The translations under genes and the position numbers were made by a program. From Rhypophila decipiens (lineage: Eukaryota; Ascomycota; Sordariomycetes; Sordariales; Naviculisporaceae), in the NCBI GenBank assembly GCA_033297075.1, contig MU858174.1, forward strand, positions 48,249-112,248: a stretch of 64,000 bases of DNA, written 5' to 3'. The notes below the pieces were generated by a model, which was not told where the DNA came from, did no database searches, and saw only the letters and a program-made list of their open reading frames with translations. Shown here piece after piece: positions 23,901 through 34,692 of this stretch (within the stretch, counting starts at the first letter, position 1; the number at the start of each line of letters is the position of its first letter).

Positions 23901-26124
23901 AGGCAGCGCTCGGAGACAACATAAGCACACCGAGTGACTGATGTACGATAAAGAGCCTTCGACCTGTTCATAGAACTTGTGCATGTTGTGCTGGTGTATC
24001 TGCGCAACCAGATCTTCCTCGGTCGTGTTGCGAGCCGAGTCTCTGGTTGTTTGCGTCTTTAACCATGCCTGGAAGTGGGCGATCCAGTTATAGATCCATT
24101 TCAGCCACAGAGGAAGAAGGCCGTGGAGAGGAAGCACCGCGTAATAATCGCCCGGCTGCTGTCTTGGATACCTGCCGCTCAGCTGGTGGCCCTTTTGATG
24201 TCTGGCGAGCGTGTTGACACATCTGCCCTTGCGTCCTTCGAATTCGTACTCGCATGGCCAGCATTGCTGCGAGAAAACCTGGACGGCCTTGATGCAAGGT
24301 TCTTGGTAGTTTTTCTCGAAGAACTCCATTGCCGAGCCTTTGCTTCCAATATCAGTAACTAACAGGAAGTCCCATAGCGACTGAGAGCGCTACCTACCTT
24401 TCCAGTTTCCCCGAGAGCACTCTAGGAAGACACTCGAGGCCACCATCAAACTCAGCGGTTCAAAGATTTTGTTGACCCCAATTCTCGGGGTATCGGGACT
24501 ACTGTCGAGTCGCCAGTTGCCGCGCTTCTTGCCATCCTGTGCCGACTTTTTCTGTTGCAAGATACCCGTAACCGCTTCGGCGAGCTTTGTCACGTTTCCG
24601 GAAAAGTCACGAGGGATCGCAGTGTTCTTTCTCGCGGCTTCGACAAGATCAAAAGGCGCATCGAGGGTGTGGGAAAAGTGCTCAAAGGCGCTCTGGAACA
24701 GTTCGTCCAGCTCATCGGCGTTCATCAACATCCTCGCCATCCTCTTGGAGTGGTGTGATGCCTGGCAGCTGCTTTGGATTTCACCGTACAGCTTGCCAAC
24801 TTGCTCCTCCATCTTGAGGTACTGAGAATCGTCTGGCACATAGACCACCCGAACGGACGAGTAATAGCATAGGAGGAGATCGCGCAAGTTGCGGACGGGC
24901 TTCTCAGGGAGGTTCCAGTGCTTGATGAGTTTCTGGATCCGGTCAGATTCTTTGGCTGTTGGTATTGCGGCTGTTACCGTGTCGAGCAGCGTGTTTGTCG
25001 CATATTCCACGTCCCACTCTCTGGGGTCTGTTCTGGCGTTAGCGGCGTTGAGGACAATGATTGCGTGGGGTAGTCGGGGCTGATTGGTGCTCGCGTTCAA
25101 GACTTCGCTCGCCCAGTCGACCAGTCGAGTGACGACAGCTGATTCAAATGTTCTGGTTGGAGAGGTCAGCTACCGGCCCATCCTGTGTTGTAGAAGCGGT
25201 TCGATGGCATAATTACCTTGCTTCGCGAAGGACAAAGACTATCGTATCTGAAAAGGTGTACAGAATTCTTGGATAGAAATGGGTCACGGCGAACTCGCGC
25301 TTTTCCCTCTCTGGAGCATCCATCCAAGCGATGGGCCTCGAAACCTCTCTCGAGAACCTCCAAATCTTTGTCTTGGTGAGCCGGTTCTTGGTGTTTCGCC
25401 CAAACTTAATCTTGCTGTTGGTCGCGCGGTCTTGTTCCTTGTGACGCAAAGCGATGGGATCCACAGAGCCGCCCCCGAGGCCCTCGCTATCCACAAAGAA
25501 GGTAGGTGACTGGTTGAAGTAGGTAGAGGGGTCCGAGTAGAGGTGGACATCGCCAGACGTAGGGACCTTGCCGGTGCTGCTGTCTCCGCAGACAGGGACT
25601 GGAAACATCTTCTCACATGCGGTGCGGTCTATCTCGTCCGCTAGCCACGGGAACTGTCTCTCGATGAGGATCTTCAGGAGCGTGCTCTTGCCAGCCCCTG
25701 TCTGACCGACGAACGAAACGATGGATGGAAAGCGCACGAGATGCCGGCCTTCGGATCCATTCGCCACGAGAGACGCATAACGCCCGCTGTCCAGAAGAAT
25801 CTTTTGCTGATTGTCGGCATCCCGTTTGACCCCGAACCAGGTCGTTTCGACGTCTTCGCGATGCAGCTCGTCTTGTTTGCGCGGATCCGGGTTGAAAGTC
25901 TTGAACAGGCGCCAGTACAACTCGAGCTCCACCTTCTCATGAGAGGCGCCAGCGTTAGCTCTGCCTGTTCGATGGAGCGGTTGCTTCAACCAGCAGTCGT
26001 CGCAATAGTAGTCCTTGCAGGTCGAGCAGAACGTAACGCGTGATGATGATCCATGTCCCTGGCAGAAAAGGCACACAAAGTCCTGGTCGGGGGCAAGACT
26101 GGTGGTGGAAGCTGATGGATCCAT
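20904..26124 (-). CDS. zinc finger-GTPase-RING-patatin multidomain protein, 8 exons
   Basis: Exons: 26124-25217, 25152-24394, 24342-23677, 23610-23503, 23441-22384, 22328-21972, 21897-21682 and 21604-20904; predicted 1590 aa. Residues about 18-45 form a B-box-like finger (CLFC..CSTC..CDDC). About 132-300 is a P-loop GTPase (GQTGAGKST 140-148, DSEG 212-215). About 583-605 has a CWPC/Cys/His cluster and about 694-750 a RING-like finger (CLCC...CGHVLC..C...CP). About 770-970 is a patatin phospholipase with DGGGIRG, the nucleophile motif GTSTGG (about 811-816) and the partner Asp in DGA (about 967). The Ser-rich tail has a UIM-like helix (ELNRAIEESIAG). It probably hydrolyses lipids under GTPase control. 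Patatin is a known effector domain of fungal NLRs, so an immune role is inferred. Confidence 0.88.
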
Positions 26125-28006
26125 GTCTAGAGGGGTGATTGATCCTGGGATTCGTGGGTGTCGGGAAGGAACTACCACAATGAGCCCAGAGCCTTACTTT
26201 CTCATCGTCCAGAAGCGGGGTCGCCCATAAGGGTCTCGGATCCTGTGCTGTCAGTCAGTCTTCTGTTGACAATAGCGCGGGGAGATTGTAGTAGTAACCT
26301 ACTCCTTGACGCGATGTTCAACCCTCCGTTACTCGTAGAATGCGCAGAAAATATGAGAGACTTTTGCGGAGAACTCGGAGATCATCATGATGGGCATCGG
26401 AGGCCCTCAACCAAAGATGGATGCGGCTCATCGGAACACCCTGCAGCTGAGCCCTCCTGGAAATGCGGGAAGGTGGTCTAGGCCCCATAGGGATTGGTGA
26501 CCGTGGCTGCGCACCACACCACCCAGTTCGAAAAGGACAGGGGTGTGAAGCCCAAGACGAGAGTGCTGAAGATTGGCGACAAGGAGAGCTGGCGACAATA
26601 TTGTATGGGAAATTGAGCTGAACTCGTCTTCTCTTTGGTGGATTCCTGCGGTCTGTCTCGGATCGTGGCCGGCATTCAAATACTGGAGTATGAGGTCCTG
26701 GATCGTCTCTGAGAAATATTTGAACATGGATTTCAGGGTTGCATTTTCTTGCAGGCAGTCGTCTTGGCAGCTGGGAGCTTGGCGTTACGTATCGATAAGG
26801 ATCCTCAAATGCCAATTGCCCGTTTGGGAAGTGCTCAAGTGCTCAGCTGCCTAAAGTCGTGGCAGCTGGCAGAACTTTGTCGGAAGAAGACGGGAAGACT
26901 GAGCTTCACCTTAACCTCCATCGGTATATTCATCCAACCTCCTGCCTTCTGTCTCTCCCACACATGTTTTTACACCCAGGTCATTGTAGGAACAACCGAA
27001 TTTTTTTCGTTTTGCCCACTTCTACGTCCTTGCTCTTCACTGCCGCCCCCCCGGCGCCCCGGCCTGGTGCAAGTTCACAAGGCTCGAGACAGCCAGAAGG
27101 CCCAGAACTGATACCCAACGTTCAAGCCTGACCCACAGACGGCTACGACGAGACTCGGTGACTTGCTGGTTGGATGCTGACTGCCGTGTGGAATCTTATG
27201 GGATGGCAATTAAGACCAGATCCTATGGGAAATCTGAAATCAATGCTCGTTCTCCCAAGTGCCGATAATGACGATGGAAATGACAAATAGTTGACTTCTA
27301 ATATAGGATCTTGTATTTACTTCACCAAATGGAGTATCTACTAGACCTTCAGGACTCACTAAGCTTACTAAAACATGTAAAGACTCGGTCATTTTAAAGT
27401 CTTTAACTTCTCTGATGGCGCAGCTAATGATTCGGCAAAAGCCCCTGCCCCTGGGCTTAAAGCTAGGTAGATAGAAATTATGAGCCAACTGATGCACCGG
27501 ATTGGAGGCGTAGCTTACTGCTGCGGAGTATGCGAGCTGTAGTGGGAAAATCAAATCTAACATTCGTCTGAGAGACCATTCTGGTCTAAGATCCAGGCTC
27601 GGGTCCCGCTCATCTTTTGAGCCGGGTGCTCCTCAGGTCTGTACGTGCAAATCCTCGGGATGTACAAAATGCAGAGATATCGGAGACTCGCAGCAGCAAG
27701 GGAAATAGTAAGGACAACCCGAGACTTTGCACTGAGCGATGCACGTGAGGAGATTTGGGATACGATACCCGGCCACTCTAGCTGAGCTCAGACTCTTGCC
27801 TGATAACCCTATATCTAAAGCGTGTAAGGGCACTACGCAGACCCCTTGTCAAATAGATCTCTAGGGTCTGGGATTTCCACCACGTCTCGATCAGCAGGGT
27901 TTACTGGCTCTGGCTGAAAACTGGTTTCGTCGGCGTCCTGGGAGATATTCCAACCCAACCTCCACCTAGTTCTCTCTATAGCAATTGACTCCTCGCCAAT
28001 CTCACA
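26125..28006. other. intergenic, no gene supported
   Basis: Promoter of the patatin gene and flank of the next gene. Frames at 26318-26815 (minus), 26428-26727 (minus) and 26749-27111 (plus) have no features. A small gene at 26.4-26.8 kb on the minus strand cannot be excluded. Confidence 0.45.
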
Positions 28007-28646
28007 ATGCCGCACATCGTCATATACCAAGACCCGAGTAAGTTTCCTTCCGAGACCCTTTTCTCGGTATGTCCTGGCTAATTAATGGTTTCCACCCATC
28101 AGGGGCAGTCGAGAGAAACAACTTTGACATCGAGACCAGGAGGATGCTCGCGTTCGTCGACCGGATGGACGAGCTCGCCGAGGAGGAGCCGATAAAGGAG
28201 ACTTTCTACGACCCTGCCGTAGGTTTCCAGCCTTCTGCTCACTCGGCCCTTCCGCTGTGAATACAACATCGACTAACTCTTCGGGCCTTCCGTTAGAGAA
28301 CCTCCCGGCCCGCCCGTACGGCCCCCTGACCGAGAGGGAGATGGCCATCCAACTCCACGCCAAAGGCCAAGGCTTCCAAGAGGCCCACGAGTTGACCCAC
28401 GACGAGTGGAAGGACTACCACGAAGACTGGTACGAGATCTCCACCACCGTCGTTCGTGAAACCGATGCGAGAGAGGGGAGACGGCACAGGGCCGAAATCC
28501 GGCGGATGAAGAGGGAGATCAGAGAGCTTTCGGCGTTACGAGACGTACAAAATGCCAAGTTTGCGGTTGCCTGCGCGTTCGTGGTCGGTCTGACGATGGG
28601 ATTCAGTGTCGCTCGCTTGGCTTCTCGCCTGCCATGTTTCCGATAA
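28007..28646 (+). CDS. small tail-anchored-like protein, 3 exons, 164 aa
   Basis: Exons are 28007-28037, 28103-28218 and 28299-28646. The first intron is phase 1 (GTAAGT) and the second phase 0 (GTAGGT, branch CTAAC, acceptor TTAGAG with tandem AG). The protein starts MPHIVIYQDPR. It continues with an acidic helical region (MDELAEEEP), a 'YGPLTEREMAIQLHAKG' segment and a basic heptad-rich coiled coil (about 105-135), and ends with one membrane segment at about 137-157 followed by only seven residues (SRLPCFR). This is tail-anchor topology, expected to face the cytosol from an organelle membrane. First member of the small-membrane-protein cluster. Confidence 0.75.
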
Positions 28647-30415
28647 CCCGGTTGCTTGGCCTGATGCTTGAGACTGGATAGATGAATCAAGGATATGGTA
28701 CTCGACGGGGGGGTAGGAAGTTTGGGTGTGCTGGGCGAATAACAGGACAAATATGTATACAGCTTGATCTCTCTGATGTGTGATGTATGAATAGGAGCGG
28801 CTTTGTAACCTTCTTATGCCTAATATCATGCTCGTCCTTGCGGCTGACGTTGAAAGTCACCAGTTCTCTATACTAGATCGGTTCTTCTCCTGAAGTGATC
28901 TTGTCATCCTCTACTTGACCGCTTGTACCAATATACTCTCACATCACACCGGGCAGTTTCAGAGATATATATTCCCGTCACCTTGAAAATATCACCCTAT
29001 TAGCCATGCTATTACCTTAACCACCGCTCTGTAGCCAGACTACGTATGGTAGAGACAGCGTGGCCGTCTGGCTTTGAGCTTCTCCAGTGCCCAACTCGTC
29101 TACTCGAAAAAACAGTGGGTTTCCGGCCGTCTACCATACACCCCAGTAGTACAACTCAGCTGGCGTCAAAGTACTTCGACGACCGCAAGACAGGCGAGTC
29201 GACGGGTCAGTCCCTCAAGTTTGAGCCCACTACAGTAGCCCGTTTGGGAGTCATTGTAAAGGAGATCGAGGAATGGACAAACGTTATCCTTCTACAAAAC
29301 CGGGTTAGGGACTGCCCGTACTTTGGACATCCTGCAACAATGCCCCTGGACTAGAGCTGGACTATGACCTTATTATCAACAAAGGCTCGCAGCTGTTGGA
29401 ACTTCAAAATTCGTCAACAAGGTCCTAGACGAGGCGCGCAGGCTAATGAGGACAACTACGACAATCGACGAGACCGACGACACCCAGATTAGTAGGGCTA
29501 GAGATCCTACCACGGGAGGATTCATAGTCCCTTCTGGGGTTAAGCAGCTGTCTGAATGTGCCGAGGACGACCCCGAGGACGACCCAAATGCCCCAAGTGG
29601 TGTAGCGACGAAACAGTGGATACATTAGAGACCCTGTTTCTAGAATATATATTTCAGACATCTATTAGCCGGATAGTACCACCTACACTGCAGGTGACTA
29701 TGAAAAGTCAAGGCTACACGACAAGTACTCTGAATTCCTTGATTTGCCGTTGGTGGTTTCCGTCTGTCACGCAACATACCCCTTGAAGTTTACAGAGAGA
29801 CGTGTTTGAGCTTCTTGTCCTCAACAAGATAATTACAGCCTGGCCAAGGATCAAAAGTCAGATCTGGGAAATTGCCGACGGCTACCAAGTTTTTGGCTCC
29901 AGGATCAATTTCCTAGCTATTTTCAAGCTAGGATTCGACGGACCGATACAGAAACAACCCAAAGACAGTGTATCCTTCTGTTGACTACGATCCCCCAGAG
30001 CAGCGTATGGCATGAGATTCCGGCGACATTGCAACTCGTCAACTGAAAGCACATCTTCCCAATCAGATGAGCCAAGCTCCATAGTTACTCCGTAGTTACT
30101 CCGTAGCCAGATAAGACCCTAGCCTTAGAAACGGGGGCCGGGTAAGAGTAACAGCTGAAGCGATGGACGTAAAATATTTCTTTCTTTCTGGGAAATTGTG
30201 TTGCTTTCGCATTGCTCGCGAGACAATCTTCAGTGATAAATTCACGTTCAGACGCTGTGCTATCGGTCATAAGTCTTCAAAGCAATTCTGAATGGAGACC
30301 ACTTGATGTCAACTTTTTATTGTTATAGAGGGCTATTTACTCCCTGTGAGTATAGCGCACGCGGCAGTTACGTCTTCCAACAAAGATATGCTCAAAACCC
30401 TTCCTCCCAGGGAGT
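28647..30415. other. intergenic with fragmentary coding-like pieces
   Basis: Pieces at 29046-29354, 29446-29628 and 29802-29984 (plus) look protein-like in short runs (for example LGVIVKEIEEWTNVILLQNRV and WPRIKSQIWEIADGYQVFGSRINFLAIF) but are separated by stops with no usable splice sites. Probably a decayed gene. A triple 'tagttactccg' repeat lies near 30085-30110. Confidence 0.4.
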
Positions 30416-31281
30416 TTACTCGGCCTGAATGGTATAAAAAGCCCAGAAGAGGAAAATCGCCACCCCAAGGATGACTCCAACGTCCACAACCCAAACCCAA
30501 GTCTTCTTGACCTCATTCATGAAACCGGCCCGGGGCTGCGGCGGGGGCGTTATCTGTCTCTGCCAGGAGTCGCCAGCAACCCAGACGCAAGCCTTCTTGA
30601 CCAAGTCCATAAAGCGAGCCAAGCGGCGCCGCGGAAGCACACGTATTTCCTGCTGCGGTGGGCGAACAAGCCAGTTTGGCCTTGTGAAAGAGAGCTCTTC
30701 CTCATCGGGAAGTCCCTCGCCCTCCTCCGGGACACGAGCTGGTGTTCTCTCGAATGGATTTCTCAAATCCGCGGCACGCGAGATCTGAAAGGTGGGCCGG
30801 CGAAAGCCCGGGAGACCGTTTGGAGGTCCATCGCGGAGGAGGGCAGCGCGCTGGAGCCTTTCGCGTGTGCGCTTACGGAACTCGGCTTCCTGAAACAGGA
30901 GAAAAAAAAAGAAGTCAGAAAGATGCTGGATAGTTTGGCAAGACTGTGCAAATGAGCTTACCTCCTTCTCGTCCTCGGAGTCAGAATCCGGGTTGGCAAT
31001 CACCGCTTGCTTGCCATTGTGCTGGTCGCTGGCTGTCTCGAGATAGGGGTCGATTGCAAGGTCTCCGCCTGGAAGGGCATCAGTAGTTATTAGCAACAAG
31101 TTAAGCCGTATTTGAACAGAATAGGACTTGGGAGTTGAGACTGTGCAGGAGGACAGCGGAAATAGTGCTCACCATCCACGACTCTCTCCTCCTCCTCCTC
31201 AACTGGCAGCAACGCCGTTCTGTGGAACAAGTAGAGTTCCTTGGTGCCGTCACGATTGGTGACGTATCGAATGCGACCCAT
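30416..31281 (-). CDS. small tail-anchored-like protein with internal duplication, 229 aa
   Basis: Exons: 31281-31173, 31068-30962 and 30889-30416. First intron phase 1 (GTGAGC), second phase 0 (GTAAGC to TTTCAG). Exon 1 begins MGRIRYVTNRDGTK and ends in a Glu run. The middle is acidic (DSDSEDEKE), then a basic helix (EAEFRKRTRERLQRAALL). Near the C-terminus a unit is duplicated: RFMDLVKKACVWVAGD and GFMNEVKKTWVWVVDV. The second copy runs into the membrane segment (about 208-225), which ends four residues from the C-terminus. This is tail-anchor topology. The duplication suggests the Lys-Lys-Trp helix is a functional membrane-proximal element. Family unknown. Confidence 0.75.
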
Positions 31282-32211
31282 GCTTGCGGTCGGCGACAAA
31301 GGACGATATAGAATACGCTTGTCTGGTGAAGGAGATGTTTGGCTTGATTTCGAGTTGAGTAAATATCGGAATACTTTGTCAGCTCCTCCGTTTTTGAAAA
31401 AGCTCAAGCTGTGGGAGGTGCACCGCCAGGTTATTGTCGATCGCTAGGCTGAGGACCCACTTTAAAGTCACATGCTTGCCTGTTTAGGAAGTAGCGACCA
31501 GGCATCCAATCACAAAGTAGAAACGACATCCATCACGTCGTAAAGGTTGAGTTCAACATTAGGTTCTTAAGTGGGTTTGAAAATAGGGTTGTAAAGGGAA
31601 TAATACAGACGTATAAGTATGAAATAATAAGCATATATTCTATCTGTTATAGTCGTAAAGAAGGACAGAAATACACCTTAGGGGAGAAGGATATAATGCA
31701 TATAAAGCCAGATGTAAATGCATCCTGTGATTTTTCACAAGGCGTATTTCAGCTTATATCATGGTATTTCGTGTTGAAGTTTCACCTCTCACCTTTTGAT
31801 CCAGTTGGTTCCGGGCAGGTGAACACAATTGAAACATTCCTCCTGGCGTTCTAGACCGTTCTGGTGCTCAAGTTTGAACACTATATGATGACCTCCCCAG
31901 CTCTGATACATTGGTTATTGGTGGTACCAGATGAAGCGAAGGGACAGTCGGAACGTTACACATGTTTTATCACAAAGGCAGCTCTGGTGTTCACTCACAA
32001 CGAGTCAAGGACACCATGAGCGTCACGGAAGCTCAAGACAAGAACTGGGATGCAATCATGATGTGATTCAGTATGTGATGGTCTTTCCTCGAGGCTATGC
32101 TAGCTTCGCTAAGCAAGAAGATGGATAAATAACCGAAATGGCCTAACATGCCGGTTCATCCGTGGAAATGTCTTCTCAGCAAGGTGATATGGTAGTAGAG
32201 ATGTAGATGGG
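31282..32211. other. intergenic with AT-rich relic
   Basis: 31560-31780 is AT-rich and non-coding ('gagaaggatataatgcatataaag' type motifs, matching the other relics in reverse). The remainder is promoter and 3' flank. No gene seen. Confidence 0.5.
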
Positions 32212-32592
32212 TCATCCCGACTTCCATATAAAATGGGATACCTCAGTGCCGAACATGTAGAATAGTAGACCAACAACTATGGGTCCCCCAATATACAGGA
32301 ACAGCTTCCAAGAAAATTGCCAGCCGGACAAGGTTCTGGGAATGCCAGTAGAATCCCTTTGTGCCATCGGGGCGCCTTGATTGGGTTGTGCAATCGGTGT
32401 TGCTCCTGACATGTCCTGTAGCTCGTGTTCCGTGCCTGCGGCAGGAGTTGAGTCTAGAATTGACAAGGGTAGAAGCAGTTGTTAGATAGACGAGACTTTA
32501 AATGTCAAGCAACCCTGCTGGTGGGATAACTTACCCGCATTTGCCTGGTCTTGCCCACGGGAAAAGGGGTTCCAGATCCTGAAGTTAGGCAT
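32212..32592 (-). CDS. small tail-anchored-like protein, 2 exons, 99 aa
   Basis: Exon 1 is 32592-32535, encoding MPNFRIWNPFSRGQDQANA. It ends at phase 1 with GTAAGT; exon 2 is 32453-32212. The ORF-only start at 32466 lies in the intron, so the spliced start is preferred. A short basic/aromatic head and a Pro/Gln-rich middle (about 20-60) precede one membrane segment at about 70-88 and a short tail (TEVSHFIWKSG). No known domain. Shares the short-first-exon, phase-1-intron design of its neighbours. Confidence 0.75.
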
Positions 32593-33189
32593 CCTCGCAA
32601 AGTGGGTGTAATGCCGATATTTATGTGGAGTGTTGAGTAGCTTTTGATGCTAGTTGCAAATGAGGACAGAGATCTTGTGCGTACCTCGCTGTCTCAAGGG
32701 AAAGCGGGAAAGAGCGATGGTGAATGGACAGCAAGCTCGAGGTATATATACGGAGGCCATTTGACAATAGATCCGGGAGTACCCTCATGGGAGTAACTAT
32801 TGACTCACGAGCAATGACTGGTCTTGCCGAACTCGCAGGAGAGAGGGAGAGAGAGGCGGAATGAGCAAAGCCAAAGGACGTCCTTGAGCTGCTTGTGTCA
32901 ACACAAAATATTACGCAAACACAGCTGGACATTTTCTACCCACCAGGTATCGTTCAAGCACACATGATTCTGTCATACATAGAAGACAAATATTCCATAT
33001 CTTGCCTCTCTTCGACGTAAAGGGCCCCAAAGACAAAGGTCGGCGGCAGGAGTGTTTGAGTAATGACGCGAGAGTGCAACTCAAATTCACGTCATCGCGA
33101 CCAAATTGCAACTACTCGTTAGGGCATCTCACATGAACAGATTGTAAGGATCATAGAAGCTGTTTGATATTGACTCCAAAGACGATCTG

Positions 33190-33342
33190 CTATGGTAAAG
33201 CACTTGTATTCATAAAACTGTGCTCCGTCCAAACATGCCCATCCCATATCCACCAATGCCAAAGCAAGCCAAGTCCAAGCACCAGAACAAGACCCAAAAC
33301 TGCCCGACCTATACACTCCTCACCCCATGCCACATCCTCCAT
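33190..33342 (-). CDS. possible 50-aa membrane mini-protein or last exon
   Basis: Starts MEDVAWGEECIG, followed by a strongly hydrophobic stretch (AVLGLVLVLGLGLLWHWWIW) and a short polar tail. This composition is like the C-terminal exons of the neighbouring small membrane genes. Upstream splice sites could not be resolved, so it could be the last exon of a small gene or chance. Confidence 0.3.
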   Translation of the reverse strand: MEDVAWGEECIGRAVLGLVLVLGLGLLWHWWIWDGHVWTEHSFMNTSALP

Positions 33343-33795
33343 TCGCTGCCCGTGGTCTGGACGATCTCTTCATCAAGGGTGCTCTCGAGAGCGAGCGCAG
33401 ATTGAGGAGCCTAGAAGTTGAAAGTTTGTCACCCAGTCAGCAATGAACCAAAAGGACACTGAGGTAAGCCAATTCGAGATCCCAAAACACCCCCGCCAAC
33501 AGCATCACACGCCTCCAATCCCAACCAACCCGGCGTTCCTAATAGTCCCCACAGAGATCCACTGCAGTTCTGTCTAGTGGCCCTTGCCGATCGCCGTTCA
33601 GTTCTGTCAGGCGATCATGTGGAAAGGTTTTTCTCTGGGTTGCCGACACCTCCGGCACGACTTACGACAGAACATCGGCGTACTGAACAAAAGGTGACGG
33701 CTGCTCGAACCTCCACTCCAGCTTGCCTGGTAGTAAAACCGTAGTAAAACCGCTGTTTGGCTTGCCTACCCGAGACCGCACCGCCATCGTCCCCG

Positions 33796-33915
33796 CAGCG
33801 CTCCTAATGAATCGAATCGAATCGAATCGGACCTCGGATTCGATTCGATTCGATAGACTTCAGCGTAAATTCGATTCGATTCGATTCGATTTGGATTCGA
33901 TTCGATACCTTATCG
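33796..33915 (+). repeat. left terminal inverted repeat with (ATTCG)n array
   Basis: CAGCGCTCCTAATGAATCG followed by about 100 bp of CGAAT/ATTCG pentamers in both orientations, giving self-complementary sequence within one arm. Confidence 0.85.
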
Positions 33916-33922
33916 AATCCGT

Positions 33923-34255
33923 TTACACTCCCATCTTATTACCCTCCTCGTCGACCTTAATAAGCCTAACACCGTACTTATTAATTACTGACTTCTTCTT
34001 CCTCTTGTTACTGCCCCAGCTCTCAAGAACAAATGACTCCCCACCGATTAAGATCTTGGGCATCAACTTTGCGTCTTCGGGTACGTCGTTATGGTTAATG
34101 TCTCGCAGTTGGTCTGCCACGCTCCGAGCTTTTCGAAGAAGAGAAAATGCGCTGCTACCGCCGGTGGAGTAGTTCGTCGCGAAGCTTGAAGGCTGGCTGG
34201 CTGTGTCGGTAACGGAAGAGGCATCGAAGACGACAGTATCATCAAGGTCGGCCAT
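33923..34255 (-). pseudogene. truncated hAT transposase N-terminus, 110 codons
   Basis: Starts MADLDDTVVFDASS and reaches a 'KYGVRLIKVDEEGNKMGV' segment, resembling the region just before the BED finger of fungal hAT transposases (recognition from family style, moderate certainty). It stops where the pentamer array begins, so the catalytic and dimerisation parts are missing. Confidence 0.55.
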
Positions 34256-34562
34256 GCTGAACGGTGTTGATCGTTGTGGACAAGGTTAACAACTTCTTGT
34301 GGGAGGGGAAATATTTTCCATGCGTCGTGTCACGGGCCAGTGAAGATCAATTCAAGAGGTAATGCCATGTATTGCGAGAATACAACGTTAGAGAGGAAAG
34401 AGAGAATGCGGCCAGGCGCGTGGGCACGTATGATACAGTCCTTGTGGCGGCCTGCCCCACGCGTCAACCCCTGACCCTGGTCCCACACTCCGGACGCTCC
34501 CATCACCCATATCAGCGTCAGGAAGGCCGGCTATACTCAAATAGGTAAGAGGGACCCACTTG

Positions 34563-34692
34563 TCGAATCGAATCGAATTATCGAATCGAATTAACTACCC
34601 AAATTCGATTCGAGAGGGCGTCCGATTCGATTCGATTCGATTTGATTCGATTCGAATTCGATTCGATAAGATTCGATTCATTAGGAGCGCTG
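34563..34692 (-). repeat. right terminal inverted repeat with (ATTCG)n array
   Basis: Inverted counterpart of the left end, with longer pentamer arrays interrupted by short unique spacers. Confidence 0.85.

Larger units (their letters stand above)
33796..34692. mobile_element. non-autonomous hAT transposon, 897 bp
   Basis: Ends are inverted copies starting CAGCGCTCCTAATGAATCGA, continuing into ATTCG/CGAAT pentanucleotide arrays. A perfect 8-bp target duplication CGTCCCCG flanks it (33788-33795 and 34693-34700). The 8-bp duplication and CA-G ends are hallmarks of the hAT superfamily. The interior carries an N-terminal transposase-like ORF only (minus 33923-34255), so it cannot be autonomous. 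Confidence 0.88.

Noticed and set aside
24359..24397. 39-bp intron in the patatin gene using the first GT and the TTAG acceptor
   Set aside because: Too short for these introns. The alternative 24393-24343 (51 bp) keeps the frame and gives GNWKGSKGSAMEF, which reads as a continuous helix start.
33796..34692. Plain microsatellite
   Set aside because: The pentamer arrays are arranged as inverted arms with exact hAT-type ends and an 8-bp target duplication.
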